Shown one piece after another: positions 52,720 to 61,901 of a stretch of DNA of 64,000 nucleotides. The stretch comes from CAJQQK01 sp965224225 (GTDB lineage Bacteria; Pseudomonadota; Alphaproteobacteria; Rhizobiales; Hyphomicrobiaceae): NCBI GenBank assembly GCA_965224225.1, contig CBDCZF010000031.1, positions 310,001 to 374,000 on the forward strand, read 5' to 3'. The position numbers were made by a program, and so were the translations under genes. Each line of letters starts with the position of its first letter. Position 1 is the first letter of the stretch. The notes beneath the pieces were generated by a model, which did not search any database, had not been told where the DNA came from, and saw nothing but the letters and a program-made list of their open reading frames with translations.

Positions 52720-53922
52720 TCAGGCCGCCTCGAGCAGCATCGCGATGCCTTGACCGACACCAATGCACATCGTGCAGATCGCCCGCTTGGCGCCGCGTTC
52801 CTGCATCTCGAGCGCAGCGGTCAACGCAAGACGGGCGCCCGACATGCCGAGGGGATGTCCGAGTGCGATGGCGCCGCCGTTCGGATTGACGTGGTCGGCA
52901 TCATCCGGCAGGCCCAATTGCCGAGTGGTTGCCAGCGCCTGGGCGGCAAAGGCTTCATTGAGCTCGATGATATCGATGTCGCCGATCTTGAGGCCGGTCT
53001 TGTCGAGCAGTTTTTGCGTCGCAGGCGCCGGGCCGATCCCCATGATCCGGGGGGCGACACCGGCCGTTGCAACGGCTTCGACGCTGGCGATGGGTGTCAG
53101 GCCGTATTTTTCGGCAGCCTTTTCGGACGCAACGATCAACGCTGCCGCGCCGTCGTTGACGCCCGACGCATTGCCGGCGGTGACGGTGCCGCCTTCGCGG
53201 AACGGCGCCGGCAGGGCTGCGAGTTTCTCGAGCGTCGTCTGGCGCGGGTGCTCGTCGTGCTTGACGATTATCGGATCGCCCTTGCGCTGGGGAATGACAA
53301 TGTCGATGCACTCACGCTCGAAGCGGCCGGACTTTTGGGCGGCAGCGGCACGTTCCTGGCTGCGCAGCGCGAACTTGTCCTGATCCTCGCGCGAGACCTG
53401 GAAGGCTTCGGCAACGTTCTCGGCGGTCTCGGGCATCGAGTCGACGCCGTATTGCTTCTTCATCTGCTTGTTGACGAAGCGCCAGCCGATTGTCGTGTCG
53501 TAGACGGTGTTGTTGCGCGAGAATGCGGTCTCCGCCTTGGGCATCACGAACGGCGCCCGTGACATGCTCTCGACGCCGCCGGCCATCATCAGGTCGGCAT
53601 CGCCGGACTTGATCGTGCGCGCCGCCGTCCCCAGCGCATCGAGGCCGGAACCGCAGAGCCGGTTGATGGTGGCCCCGGTCACCGTCTCCGGCAGACCGGC
53701 GAGCAACACGGCCATGCGCGCCACGTTGCGGTTGTCTTCACCAGCCTGGTTGGCGCAGCCGACGACGACATCTTCGATCGCCGCCGGATCGAGGCCTGCG
53801 TTTTCTTCGACGACGTGCTTCATGACGCTGGCGAGCATGTCATCGGGTCTCACTGCCGACAGCGCGCCGCCGAAGCGTCCGATCGGCGTGCGCTTGCCGC
53901 CGCAAATGTAGGCTTTGGTCAT
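52720..53922 (-). CDS. pcaF: 3-oxoadipyl-CoA thiolase (PcaF-like acetyl-CoA acyltransferase)
   Basis: A 400-residue thiolase that matches the PcaF/PaaE subfamily along its length: RTPIGRFGGALSAVRPDD, GCANQAGEDNRNVARMA, the nucleophile in NRLCGSGLDA (C90), GGVESMSRAPFVMPKAE, DTTIGWRFVN and GVDSMPETAENVAE, ending with GHPLGMSGAR and CIGVGQG. It cleaves 3-oxoadipyl-CoA to succinyl-CoA and acetyl-CoA at the end of the beta-ketoadipate or phenylacetate route. The AAGGAG before the ATG at 53922 decides the start. No pcaIJ or paa genes are adjacent. It is divergent from the MaoC gene. Confidence 0.88.
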   Translation of the reverse strand: MTKAYICGGKRTPIGRFGGALSAVRPDDMLASVMKHVVEENAGLDPAAIEDVVVGCANQAGEDNRNVARMAVLLAGLPETVTGATINRLCGSGLDALGTAARTIKSGDADLMMAGGVESMSRAPFVMPKAETAFSRNNTVYDTTIGWRFVNKQMKKQYGVDSMPETAENVAEAFQVSREDQDKFALRSQERAAAAQKSGRFERECIDIVIPQRKGDPIIVKHDEHPRQTTLEKLAALPAPFREGGTVTAGNASGVNDGAAALIVASEKAAEKYGLTPIASVEAVATAGVAPRIMGIGPAPATQKLLDKTGLKIGDIDIIELNEAFAAQALATTRQLGLPDDADHVNPNGGAIALGHPLGMSGARLALTAALEMQERGAKRAICTMCIGVGQGIAMLLEAA

Positions 53923-54071
53923 GGGTCTGCTCCTTGGCTCGCTGAACTGGGAAATTCTCAAGCTCAATTCTGTTGCATGAGCGGCGGAGCCGGTCAAAGA
54001 TTGCTACGACGGCAACCGGATATATCAGGTCCGTGTCTGCAATGACGGGCAAGCATCGAGGGAAGGCAGCA

Positions 54072-54557
54072 ATGGCCGAAAGCTTCAATCCCGAAGATCA
54101 CACGCTCTTCGAGGATCACTATTTCGAGGACTTCAAGGTCGGCGATAGCTTCGCCATTCCCTCACGCACCATGACGGAAGCAAACTTTCAGGTCTTCCAG
54201 TCGGCTTCTGGCGACAATCACCCGATCCACTATGACCGCGAGTATTGCAGGCGGCACGGTCATCGTGATTTGCTGGCTCACGGCTTCCAGGTCGCCATCC
54301 AGACCTGTCCCGGTGCAGGCCAGTTGCCGCATATGCTGGGTGCGGCCCTGGTGGCCTTCATCGAGCAGTCATCACGCTTTCTGCATCCGGTCTATGCCGG
54401 CGACACGCTCTACCCGCGTCTCACGATTGCGGAGCTGTTACCGCAGCGCTCAACCGGCGTTATGGTGCTGCGCTCGACGGTGCACAATCAGGCGGGGGAC
54501 CTGGTCATGGAGGGCGAGCAGAAGCTGCTTGTGCGCAAGCGGGTGGCGAGCGCCTAG
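54072..54557 (+). CDS. MaoC-like dehydratase
   Basis: A 161-residue hot-dog fold hydratase. The catalytic Asp/His motif is SGDNHPIHYDREYCRRHGHRD, followed by LAHGFQVA and a strand FLHPVYAGDTL. Members hydrate or dehydrate acyl-CoA or related thioesters. GAGGGAAGG precedes the ATG at 54072; in-frame upstream starts would overlap the thiolase promoter. It is transcribed away from pcaF with about 150 bases between, which suggests a shared regulatory region. Confidence 0.88.
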   Translation: MAESFNPEDHTLFEDHYFEDFKVGDSFAIPSRTMTEANFQVFQSASGDNHPIHYDREYCRRHGHRDLLAHGFQVAIQTCPGAGQLPHMLGAALVAFIEQSSRFLHPVYAGDTLYPRLTIAELLPQRSTGVMVLRSTVHNQAGDLVMEGEQKLLVRKRVASA

Positions 54558-54684
54558 GCTGCTGCCTTGGTTGTGGGCAATGGACATTTACCGGATTGGC
54601 ACGGCGGCTGTGCAGACGTGTTGTTTGCGTGCGAATGTCAAAACTCAGCGCCGCAATTCACATGTGACAGAGCCCCGGCTTCGA

Positions 54685-56085
54685 TCAATCCATCGACTTG
54701 ACGATCTCTTCGGTCATCTTCTTCGCGTCACCGAGGATCATCATGGTGTTGTCACGATAGAACAGCGGATTGTCGATGCCGGCGTAACCCGATGACAGCG
54801 AGCGTTTGTTGAACATCACCGTGCCCGCCTTCCAGACCTGAAGCACCGGCATACCGTAGATCGGTGACGTCGGGTCTTCTTCCGCTGCCGGGTTGGTGAC
54901 GTCGTTGGCGCCGATGACGTAGGCGATGTCGGCCTGCGGGAACTCGTTGTTGATGTCCTCGAGTTCGAATACCTCATCGTAGGGTACGTTGGCCTCGGCA
55001 AGCAGCACGTTCATGTGGCCGGGCATGCGGCCGGCGACCGGGTGGATCGCATATTTCACCTCGACACCGGCTTCCTTGAGATTATCAGCCATGTCGCGCA
55101 GCGCGTGCTGGGCCTGGGCAACCGCCATTCCGTAACCCGGCACGATGATCACCTTCTGCGCGTTCTTCATCAGGTAGGCGGCATCGTCCGCACCGCCCTG
55201 CTTGATGGTGCGTTGGAGACCATCATCTGCCGGTCCCGCTGTCTCGCCACCAAAGCCGCCGAGGATCACGGAGATGAACGAACGGTTCATGCCCTTGCAC
55301 ATGATGTAGGAAAGGATCGCGCCCGACGAGCCGACCAGTGCACCGGTGATAATCAGGGCGATGTTGCCGAGCGTGAAGCCGATGCCGGCGGCCGCCCAGC
55401 CCGAGTATGAGTTCAGCATCGAAACGACGACCGGCATGTCCGCACCGCCGATCGGGATGATGATCAGGACGCCGAGGACGAGGGCCAGGATGGTGATCAT
55501 CCAGAACAGCATTTGCGAGCTCGAGCCGCAGAACCACCAGACCAGCAGGACCAGTAGAACGGCGAGACCACCGTTGACGAGATGCCTGGCCGGCAGAATG
55601 ATCGGAGCACCCGACATGCGCCCTGACAGCTTGGCGAAGGCTATGACAGAGCCGGAAAAAGTGACGGCGCCGATGGCGGTGCCGAGCGACATTTCGAGGA
55701 GCGAGATGGCGGAGATCGCGCCCGTTGCCCCGACGATGCCGAAGGCTTCCGGCGCATTGAGGGCGCCGGCGGCAACGAACACGGCTGCAAGGCCGACGAG
55801 GGAGTGAAAGGCTGCCACCAGCTCCGGCATCGCCGTCATCGGAATGCGCTGGGCGATGTAGGCGCCGATGCTGCCCCCGATGCCGACACCCAGGATGATC
55901 AGGAGCCAAGTGACGAACGAGTGTTCGCCAAGGTTGAAAAGCGTGGTCAGCACGGCAATCGTCATGCCGATCATGCCGTACATGTTGCCCTGCCGGGAAC
56001 TCTCCGGGCTCGAGAGACCGCGCAATGCCAATATGAAGAGTACGCCGGCAGCGAGGTAGAGGAGGGCGACGAGGTTTGCTGACAT
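54685..56085 (-). CDS. pntB: NAD(P) transhydrogenase subunit beta
   Basis: A 466-residue subunit: nine or so membrane helices (domain II) up to about residue 270, then the NADP-binding domain III with VIIVPGYGMAVAQAQHAL, HPVAGRMPGHMNVLLAEA, VIGANDVTNPAA and KRSLSSGYAGIDNPLFY. Together with PntAA and PntAB it uses the proton gradient to pass hydride from NADH to NADP+, giving NADPH. The order pntAA-pntAB-pntB on the minus strand is the three-gene form common in Alphaproteobacteria. Start taken at the ATG 56085. Confidence 0.94.
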   Translation of the reverse strand: MSANLVALLYLAAGVLFILALRGLSSPESSRQGNMYGMIGMTIAVLTTLFNLGEHSFVTWLLIILGVGIGGSIGAYIAQRIPMTAMPELVAAFHSLVGLAAVFVAAGALNAPEAFGIVGATGAISAISLLEMSLGTAIGAVTFSGSVIAFAKLSGRMSGAPIILPARHLVNGGLAVLLVLLVWWFCGSSSQMLFWMITILALVLGVLIIIPIGGADMPVVVSMLNSYSGWAAAGIGFTLGNIALIITGALVGSSGAILSYIMCKGMNRSFISVILGGFGGETAGPADDGLQRTIKQGGADDAAYLMKNAQKVIIVPGYGMAVAQAQHALRDMADNLKEAGVEVKYAIHPVAGRMPGHMNVLLAEANVPYDEVFELEDINNEFPQADIAYVIGANDVTNPAAEEDPTSPIYGMPVLQVWKAGTVMFNKRSLSSGYAGIDNPLFYRDNTMMILGDAKKMTEEIVKSMD

Positions 56086-56136
56086 GGGTGTGAGTTCCAG
56101 GATGGGCGTAGTTTTCGAGCTCAAAGCGGATGGGTT

Positions 56137-56195
56137 GGTGAGTGGTTAGGCGAGCAGGAGGTTTTCACCACGTCACCACGATCTCACCACTCACC
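56137..56195. repeat. 10-bp inverted repeat between pntAB and pntB
   Basis: GGTGAGTGGT (56137-56146) is inverted exactly at 56186-56195, with about 40 bases between. The right arm covers the pntAB stop. It could form an intercistronic mRNA hairpin. Confidence 0.5.
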
Positions 56196-56580
56196 TGTTG
56201 GAATCTTTCTTCTTGTACATCGCCAGCATGCGCTGGGTGACGAGGAAGCCGCCGAAGATGTTGACCGAGGCCATGATCAGCGCCAGGAAACCGAAGAAGC
56301 GGGCAACGCCCGAGCCCGAGCCCACAGCGACGACGCCAACGGCGAGCAGGGCACCAACCACGATCACCGATGAGATCGCGTTGGTCACCGACATCAAGGG
56401 CGTGTGCAGCGCCGGCGTCACCGACCAGACGACGTAATAACCAACGAAAATCGCGATCACGAAAACCATCAGGCGGTAGATCGAGGGATCGACATCACCG
56501 CCGCCGCCGGCAGCGTGCGCGATGCCGGGTAATGCCACGGCAAGCAGGGCCGTCAGCGCCAGGAAAGCGGTTCTTGGCAT
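56191..56580 (-). CDS. pntAB: NAD(P) transhydrogenase subunit alpha, membrane part (PntAB)
   Basis: A 129-residue protein. It begins with a signal-like hydrophobic stretch ending IAHA, then Gly-rich GGGGDVD, and three further helices including VGYYVVWSVTPALHTPLMSVTNAISSVIVVGALL, the conserved channel segment. It starts four bases after the pntAA stop with AAGGGGAA as ribosome site, so the two are coupled. It forms part of the proton channel of the transhydrogenase. Confidence 0.92.
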   Translation of the reverse strand: MPRTAFLALTALLAVALPGIAHAAGGGGDVDPSIYRLMVFVIAIFVGYYVVWSVTPALHTPLMSVTNAISSVIVVGALLAVGVVAVGSGSGVARFFGFLALIMASVNIFGGFLVTQRMLAMYKKKDSNR

Positions 56581-56584
56581 GGGC

Positions 56585-57727
56585 TTATTCCCCTTCCTTC
56601 GGGTTCAGGTTCGGGTGCACGACCTTGCCGTCCTTGGTCAGCAGCGTGCCCTGGACGAGTTCGTCTTCCCAATCGACATTGAGGGTACCGGCTTCCTGGT
56701 CGATCATCGGGGTCAGGAAGGTCAGCAGGTTGCGCGCATAAAGCGCCGAGGCGTTGACCGGGATAGCGCCGGCCAGATTGACCGGCCCTGCAATACGCAC
56801 ACCGTTGTGGTCGATAATTTCGCCGGCCTTCGTCAGTTCGCAGTTGCCGCCGCGTTCGGCTGCAAGATCGACGATCACCGACCCTGGCTTCATGCTCTCG
56901 ACCATCTCTTTGGAGATCAGCCGCGGCGCCGGCCGGCCCGGAATGAGGGCGGTCGTGATCACGATGTCCTGGCCGGCGATGTGACTGGCGATCAATTCGG
57001 CCTGTTTCTTCTGATATTCTTCCGACATGGCTTTGGCATAGCCGGCAGCGGTTTGCGCTTGTTTGAATTCTTCGTTTTCGACCGCGATGAACTTGGCGCC
57101 GAGCGAGGCGACCTGTTCCTTGGTCGCGGGCCTGACATCGGTCGCCGACACGATCGCGCCGAGACGGCGGGCCGTCGCAATCGCCTGCAGGCCGGCCACG
57201 CCGACGCCCATGATGAACGCCTTGGCGGCCGGCACCGTGCCGGCGGCCGTCATCATCATTGGCAGCGCCTGCTCGAACATCGAGGCGGCATCGACCACGG
57301 CCTTGTAGCCGGCGAGGTTTGCCTGCGAAGAGAGCACGTCCATCGACTGGGCACGCGTGATGCGCGGCATGAATTCCATGGTGAACGTGGTCGCGCCCGT
57401 GGCGGCTGCAGCGTCCAGCTCGGTGCGCTCGCCGAACGGATCCATCATTGCGATCGCAATCGCGCCGGGCTTCAGAGCCGACAGCAGATCTGTCGATGGC
57501 CGGGCAACCGAGAGCAGGACATCGGCATCCTTGACCGCGTCCGCCGCGCTGGCCGCGATCTCGGCCCCCTGCTTGGTGAGTTCATCGTCGGAAAACCGCG
57601 AGCGTTGACCAGCGCCTTGCTCGACGGCGACCTTGCAGCCGAGACCGGTATATTTCTTCACGGTCTCCGGCGAAATCGCGACGCGTGGCTCGTCGCTGCC
57701 CTCGGCGGTTACGGCAATCTTGACCAT
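56585..57727 (-). CDS. pntAA: NAD(P) transhydrogenase subunit alpha, NAD-binding part (PntAA)
   Basis: A 380-residue soluble NAD-binding domain I with VAISPETVKKYTGLGC, the AMMDPFGERTELDAAA segment, SSQANLAGYKAVVDAA and the Rossmann motif IMGVGVAGLQAIATARRLGA. The DVRPATKEQVASLGAKF loop is the RQD-type element that contacts domain III. First gene of the pntAA-pntAB-pntB operon. Confidence 0.94.
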   Translation of the reverse strand: MVKIAVTAEGSDEPRVAISPETVKKYTGLGCKVAVEQGAGQRSRFSDDELTKQGAEIAASAADAVKDADVLLSVARPSTDLLSALKPGAIAIAMMDPFGERTELDAAAATGATTFTMEFMPRITRAQSMDVLSSQANLAGYKAVVDAASMFEQALPMMMTAAGTVPAAKAFIMGVGVAGLQAIATARRLGAIVSATDVRPATKEQVASLGAKFIAVENEEFKQAQTAAGYAKAMSEEYQKKQAELIASHIAGQDIVITTALIPGRPAPRLISKEMVESMKPGSVIVDLAAERGGNCELTKAGEIIDHNGVRIAGPVNLAGAIPVNASALYARNLLTFLTPMIDQEAGTLNVDWEDELVQGTLLTKDGKVVHPNLNPKEGE

Positions 57728-57997
57728 CTATTGTTCCGCTCGGTTGCGCTGGGGTGAAACAGCGAACCGGGTGGCCGCTGCTGGAGATCACAGGCACCGC
57801 GATGTTCCGGTGCTGCGTCGGCGGGTCAGCCGGCGAAATGGCCGGCCGGTTGAACCTTAACCCTGTTATGCCATAGCATCCCGCGCTGCAACATGTGTCA
57901 GAATCACAGATTAGTCACAGGAATTGTCGGGGAGGCGGCATCGTGACGGATTGCGGACCGGATCGTTCCGTTGCACGCCCCATTGTGAACCTCTAAC

Positions 57998-58012
57998 TTA
58001 GAACAATTCTAA
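57998..58012 (+). promoter_or_regulatory. Irr/ICE-type palindrome upstream of mbfA
   Basis: TTAGAA-CAA-TTCTAA (57998-58012) is a perfect 6-base inverted repeat with a three-base spacer, lying 15 bases before the mbfA start. Iron-control elements bound by Irr in Rhizobiales have this TTAGAA..TTCTAA form, and mbfA is a known Irr target in Agrobacterium and Bradyrhizobium. The position overlapping the leader or promoter suggests repression when iron is low (inference). Confidence 0.7.
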
Positions 58013-58027
58013 TCAGCGGAGCCTCAA

Positions 58028-59005
58028 ATGCTGCCAGCCATCCTGTCCCGCCGCCGGTTCGATGATCTGAGTGAGCAGGAAATCATCGCCCTTGCCATTT
58101 CATCGGAAGAGGATGCCGGCCGCATCTACCGGTCCTATGCTGAGCGACTGCGTGCCGACTATCCGGACAGCGCCAAGATGTTCGACGGCATGGCGGAAGA
58201 AGAAGATGATCATCGCCACCGGCTGATCGAACTGCACAAGCAGCGTTTCGGCGATACCATCCCGCTCATTCGGCGCGAGCATGTCGCGGGCTTTTACGCG
58301 CGCCGTCCGGTCTGGCTGATCGAGAACCTCGGCGTCGAGCGCATACGCGAGGAAGCCGCCAACATGGAGCAGGAGGCTCACCGCTTTTACCTGAACGCCG
58401 CCAAGCGTTCTCGCGATGCCGACACCCGCAAATTGCTCGGCGATCTCGCGGCCGCCGAAGCAGGCCATGTCCAGGCGGCTTATGATCTGGAACAGGAACA
58501 CGTCGATTCCGATGCCCGGGAGAGAGAAGGTCAGGAAGCGCGCCGGCAGTTCATTCTGACCTGGGTGCAGCCGGGCCTTGCCGGCCTGATGGATGGCTCG
58601 GTCTCGACGCTCGCGCCCATTTTTGCCACGGCCTTTGCGACGCAGGACACCTGGACGACCTTCCTGGTCGGCCTTGCCGCCTCCGTCGGCGCCGGCATTT
58701 CGATGGGCTTCACGGAAGCAGCCTCCGACGACGGCGAACTCTCGGGACGCGGCTCGCCGATCAAGCGCGGCTTCGCCTCCGGCATCATGACGACTGTCGG
58801 CGGCCTCGGCCACGCCTTGCCCTACCTGATCCCGGATTTCTGGACGGCGACGTCGATTGCCATCCTGCTTGTCTTCGTCGAACTCTGGGCAATCGCCTGG
58901 ATCCAGAACAAGTTCATGGAAACGCCGTTCTTTCGCGCAGCTTTTCAGGTCGTGCTTGGCGGCGCGCTGGTGTTTGCGGCGGGGATAATTATTGGGAGTG
59001 CTTGA
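58028..59005 (+). CDS. mbfA: Membrane-bound ferritin-like iron exporter MbfA (ferritin-like + VIT1 domains)
   Basis: A 325-residue fusion. Residues about 12-170 form a rubrerythrin/ferritin-like four-helix domain with the metal-ligand glutamates in SSEEDAGRIYRSYAE, MAEEEDDHRHRL, MEQEAHRFY and AAAEAGHVQAA. Residues about 185-325 form a VIT1/CCC1-type membrane domain (GLAGLMDGSVSTLAPIFATAFATQ, ASVGAGISMGFTEAASDDG). MbfA exports iron and protects against iron and peroxide stress in Rhizobiales (established knowledge). An Irr-type palindrome lies just upstream. Divergent from the transhydrogenase operon. Confidence 0.93.
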   Translation: MLPAILSRRRFDDLSEQEIIALAISSEEDAGRIYRSYAERLRADYPDSAKMFDGMAEEEDDHRHRLIELHKQRFGDTIPLIRREHVAGFYARRPVWLIENLGVERIREEAANMEQEAHRFYLNAAKRSRDADTRKLLGDLAAAEAGHVQAAYDLEQEHVDSDAREREGQEARRQFILTWVQPGLAGLMDGSVSTLAPIFATAFATQDTWTTFLVGLAASVGAGISMGFTEAASDDGELSGRGSPIKRGFASGIMTTVGGLGHALPYLIPDFWTATSIAILLVFVELWAIAWIQNKFMETPFFRAAFQVVLGGALVFAAGIIIGSA

Positions 59006-59178
59006 GGGGGCGTGTGGCAGCTGAGGCAATGAAAGCAGCCGATATGAAGCGGTTCACTGTTTGGAGCTGGATTTCGATTGGTGGCGATTGCGGATCATAG
59101 TTGCCAGGCGATCACGTTGCAGAGGAAAAATGGCATTGAATCCGACACTGGTAAGGATCTGTTAACGAACCTTCTGAA

Positions 59179-59823
59179 ATGTTGTGCTACGTATACGCAC
59201 AAGAGGGCGATGCGGCAGTGGGTTTGCGTACAACATACAACCTGGTCGGTTTTGCATTGCGCAATGTTTGCAGTGCATTGGCCGTTATGCTGACGGTAGC
59301 TTGTCTGCCTGCGGTGGCTGACGAGCAGGGTTCGGAAGATTTGGCCGTGCCCGGTGGTCAAACTACATCGTTGTCAAGTCGCAACCGTCTGAGTTCTTTT
59401 AGTCCCACACAGATGGGCGATTCTCGTGACCAAGTGATCCTTCAACAGACCGAAGTAATACTCAATCAAAACGAAACGATTGATACTCAAAGCAAGACCA
59501 TTGCTCGATTGGTACGCAGCAACAGTCGTCAGCAGCGCAAGTTGGAGCGCCTGCAAAATGACGTCGAGCAACTCAAGCTAAGCGACAGAAAGCAAATCGA
59601 CGAGGTGAAGCGCCTGCGCCAGAACGTTTTGGAAATGAAGGAGCGCAAGAAGAGCTTACGTTGTTTTGCCGAAGGCGTTTGCGAGATTGTTAGTGCAGAT
59701 GCGAAACCGCACCACAATGGCAATTTGCCTGCGAACACGGGCGGAATGATTGGTCGCGCAGCCCTTGGTTTGCCATTGCCTGCACCGTTGCGACCACCGC
59801 CCATACCTCGAAAACGTCCTTGA
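59179..59823 (+). CDS. Unknown exported protein with coiled coil (214 aa)
   Basis: I do not recognise this protein. A hydrophobic stretch (about residues 25-47, ending PAVADEQ) looks like a signal peptide, the middle (about 80-155) is a Gln/Arg/Lys-rich coiled coil (VILQQTEVILNQNETIDTQS and on), and the tail is Pro-rich (PLPAPLRPPPIPRKRP) with two cysteines at RCFAEGVCE. The gene and its upstream region are clearly less GC-rich than neighbours, a hint of transfer or relaxed selection. The true start is uncertain; a GTG at 59218 with AGAGGG before it would bring the signal peptide to the N-terminus and may be better than the ATG at 59179. Confidence 0.6.
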   Translation: MLCYVYAQEGDAAVGLRTTYNLVGFALRNVCSALAVMLTVACLPAVADEQGSEDLAVPGGQTTSLSSRNRLSSFSPTQMGDSRDQVILQQTEVILNQNETIDTQSKTIARLVRSNSRQQRKLERLQNDVEQLKLSDRKQIDEVKRLRQNVLEMKERKKSLRCFAEGVCEIVSADAKPHHNGNLPANTGGMIGRAALGLPLPAPLRPPPIPRKRP

Positions 59824-59857
59824 AGCGATTACCAGTCACCGCAAAGCGCACCCACGC

Positions 59858-60319
59858 TCAACCCCGCCCCCGATACGCCGCCACCCCCTGATCCGGCAGC
59901 CACACCCCATCCGGCAGTTCCCCATCTTGCCAGAACACGTCGATCGGAATGCCGCCGCGCGGGTACCAATACCCGCCGATCCGGATATAAGCCGGCTCAA
60001 GCAGCTCTTTCAGTCGCTTGCCGATCGCAACCGTGCAATCCTCGTGGAACGCGCCGTGATTGCGAAATGAAGTGAGATACAACTTGAGGGACTTGGATTC
60101 GATCAGCCAGTCGGCCGGTACGTAGTCGATCACCAGATGGGCAAAGTCGGGCTGGCCGGTGACTGGGCAGATCGAGGTGAATTCCGGGATCGTGAAGCGG
60201 GCGACGTAGTTCGTATCCGGGTGAGGGTTGGGGACGCGCTCAAGCGTTGCGGCCTCGGGCGAGGCGGGGATGTCGCTGGCTGCGCCGAGCAGGGTCAGAT
60301 GGTGCTCGTCCGATGACAT
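59858..60319 (-). CDS. queF: PreQ0 nitrile reductase QueF
   Basis: A 153-residue single-domain (type I) NADPH-dependent 7-cyano-7-deazaguanine reductase. The covalent-thioimide cysteine is in FTSICPVTGQPDFA (C51) with Asp58, and the NADPH motif is ESKSLKLYLTSFRNHGAFHED. It converts preQ0 to preQ1 in queuosine synthesis. It starts four bases after the purF stop on the same strand. No preQ1 riboswitch can be expected in so short a gap, and other que genes are not adjacent. Confidence 0.95.
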   Translation of the reverse strand: MSSDEHHLTLLGAASDIPASPEAATLERVPNPHPDTNYVARFTIPEFTSICPVTGQPDFAHLVIDYVPADWLIESKSLKLYLTSFRNHGAFHEDCTVAIGKRLKELLEPAYIRIGGYWYPRGGIPIDVFWQDGELPDGVWLPDQGVAAYRGRG

Positions 60320-60323
60320 GGCC

Positions 60324-61829
60324 TCAGGTCACTTCGGCCAGGAACGAGAGCTGCTGGATTGCTTCCTCGCCGTTTTCATCGGCGAGATTGGTCGGATAAT
60401 CGCCCGTGAAGCAATGGTCGGTAAATTGCGGGGCATTTCTGTCGCGCCCGTCATAGCCCATGGCTGCATACAAGCCATCGACACTCAGGAAAGCGAGCGA
60501 ATCAGCCCCCATGAAATCGCGCATCTCTTCAACGCTCATCTCGGCCGCCAGCAGTTCGCTGCGCTTTGGCGTGTCGATGCCGTAGTAATCGCCGTATTTG
60601 ATCTCGGGACAGGCGATGCGCATGTGGACTTCGCGGGCGCCGGCATCCTTCATCATCGAGACCAGCTTTTTCGACGTCGTGCCGCGCACCACGCTGTCGT
60701 CGATCAGTACGATGCGCTTGCCCTTGATGACGCCGGCGTTGGCCGAGTGCTTGAGCTTGACGCCCAGCGCGCGGATCTGCTGTTCGGGTTCGATGAAGGT
60801 GCGGCCGACGTAGTGATTGCGGATGATGCCGTATTCGAAGGGCTGGCCGATCTCGCGCGCATAGCCAAGCGCGGCGGGCACACCTGAATCCGGGATCGGC
60901 ACGACGACGTCGACATCACATGGCGCCTCGCGGGCAAGCTGCTCGCCCATTTCCTTGCGCACCTGGTAGATGTTGCGTCCGCCGACGACCGAATCGGGAC
61001 GCGCGAAGTAGATGAACTCGAAAATGCAGGGCCGTGCCGGACGTCTCGGAAATGGGCGGTGGCTTTGAAGGCCGTCGTCATTGATGACGACGATCTCGCC
61101 ATTGTCGACTTCGCGCACGAATTTGGCGCCGACGATGTCGAGCGCACACGTCTCGGAGGCGAGGATATAGGCACCGTCCAGCCGACCGATCACCAGCGGC
61201 CGGATGCCGACCGGATCGCGGGCACCGATCAGGCCGCTCTTGGTCAGGCTGACGAAACCATAGGCGCCTTCGATCTGGCGCAGCGCCTCGATCAGGCGCT
61301 CGATCGTGCGCGTACCCTGCGAGCGTGCCATGAGGTGGAGGACAACCTCGGTATCCGAGGTCGACTGGAAGATGGCGCCCGACCGGATGAGTTCGCGCCT
61401 GAGCACATAGGCATTTGTGATCTGACCGTTGTGAGCGACGGCAAAGCCACCGCTGCTCAGATCGGCGAACAGTGGCTGGACGTTGCGCAGCATGGTGCCG
61501 CCGGCCGTCGAATAACGCACATGGCCGATCGCGCCGGCACCCTTCAGTCGGTCGATAACGCTTTGCTTGTTGAAATGATCGCCAACGAGGCCCATGCGGC
61601 GCTCGGAATGGAACTGCTGATCGTCGAACGTAACGATGCCGCAGGCTTCCTGGCCGCGGTGCTGGAGGGCGTGCAGGCCAAGCGCACTGATAGCGGCTGC
61701 ATCCGGGTGCCCCCAGACGCCGAATACTCCGCATTCCTCGTGCAGACGGTCGTCGTCGATGTCAATCGAGACCGATTGGGCCTGCCAACAGGCATCCGTC
61801 AGCTCCCCTGGTTGCCGCGCCCAAACCAT
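60324..61829 (-). CDS. purF: Amidophosphoribosyltransferase
   Basis: A 501-residue precursor of the first committed enzyme of purine synthesis (PRPP + glutamine to phosphoribosylamine). A 32-residue propeptide precedes the glutaminase nucleophile in HEECGVFGVWG (C33), followed by LQHRGQEACGI, HVRYSTAG and, in the PRTase half, VPIPDSGVPAALGYA and IVLIDDSVVRGTTSKKLV. AAGGAG before the ATG at 61829 decides the start (an ATG at 61862 lies upstream in frame). It follows cvpA in the usual alphaproteobacterial radA-cvpA-purF order. Confidence 0.96.
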   Translation of the reverse strand: MVWARQPGELTDACWQAQSVSIDIDDDRLHEECGVFGVWGHPDAAAISALGLHALQHRGQEACGIVTFDDQQFHSERRMGLVGDHFNKQSVIDRLKGAGAIGHVRYSTAGGTMLRNVQPLFADLSSGGFAVAHNGQITNAYVLRRELIRSGAIFQSTSDTEVVLHLMARSQGTRTIERLIEALRQIEGAYGFVSLTKSGLIGARDPVGIRPLVIGRLDGAYILASETCALDIVGAKFVREVDNGEIVVINDDGLQSHRPFPRRPARPCIFEFIYFARPDSVVGGRNIYQVRKEMGEQLAREAPCDVDVVVPIPDSGVPAALGYAREIGQPFEYGIIRNHYVGRTFIEPEQQIRALGVKLKHSANAGVIKGKRIVLIDDSVVRGTTSKKLVSMMKDAGAREVHMRIACPEIKYGDYYGIDTPKRSELLAAEMSVEEMRDFMGADSLAFLSVDGLYAAMGYDGRDRNAPQFTDHCFTGDYPTNLADENGEEAIQQLSFLAEVT

Positions 61830-61901
61830 GGAAGTCTCCTTCACCGGATTTTCACCGTTCAAAGGAGCGCAGATGCGCCCACCGTCACAAGATACCTGGA
61901 T

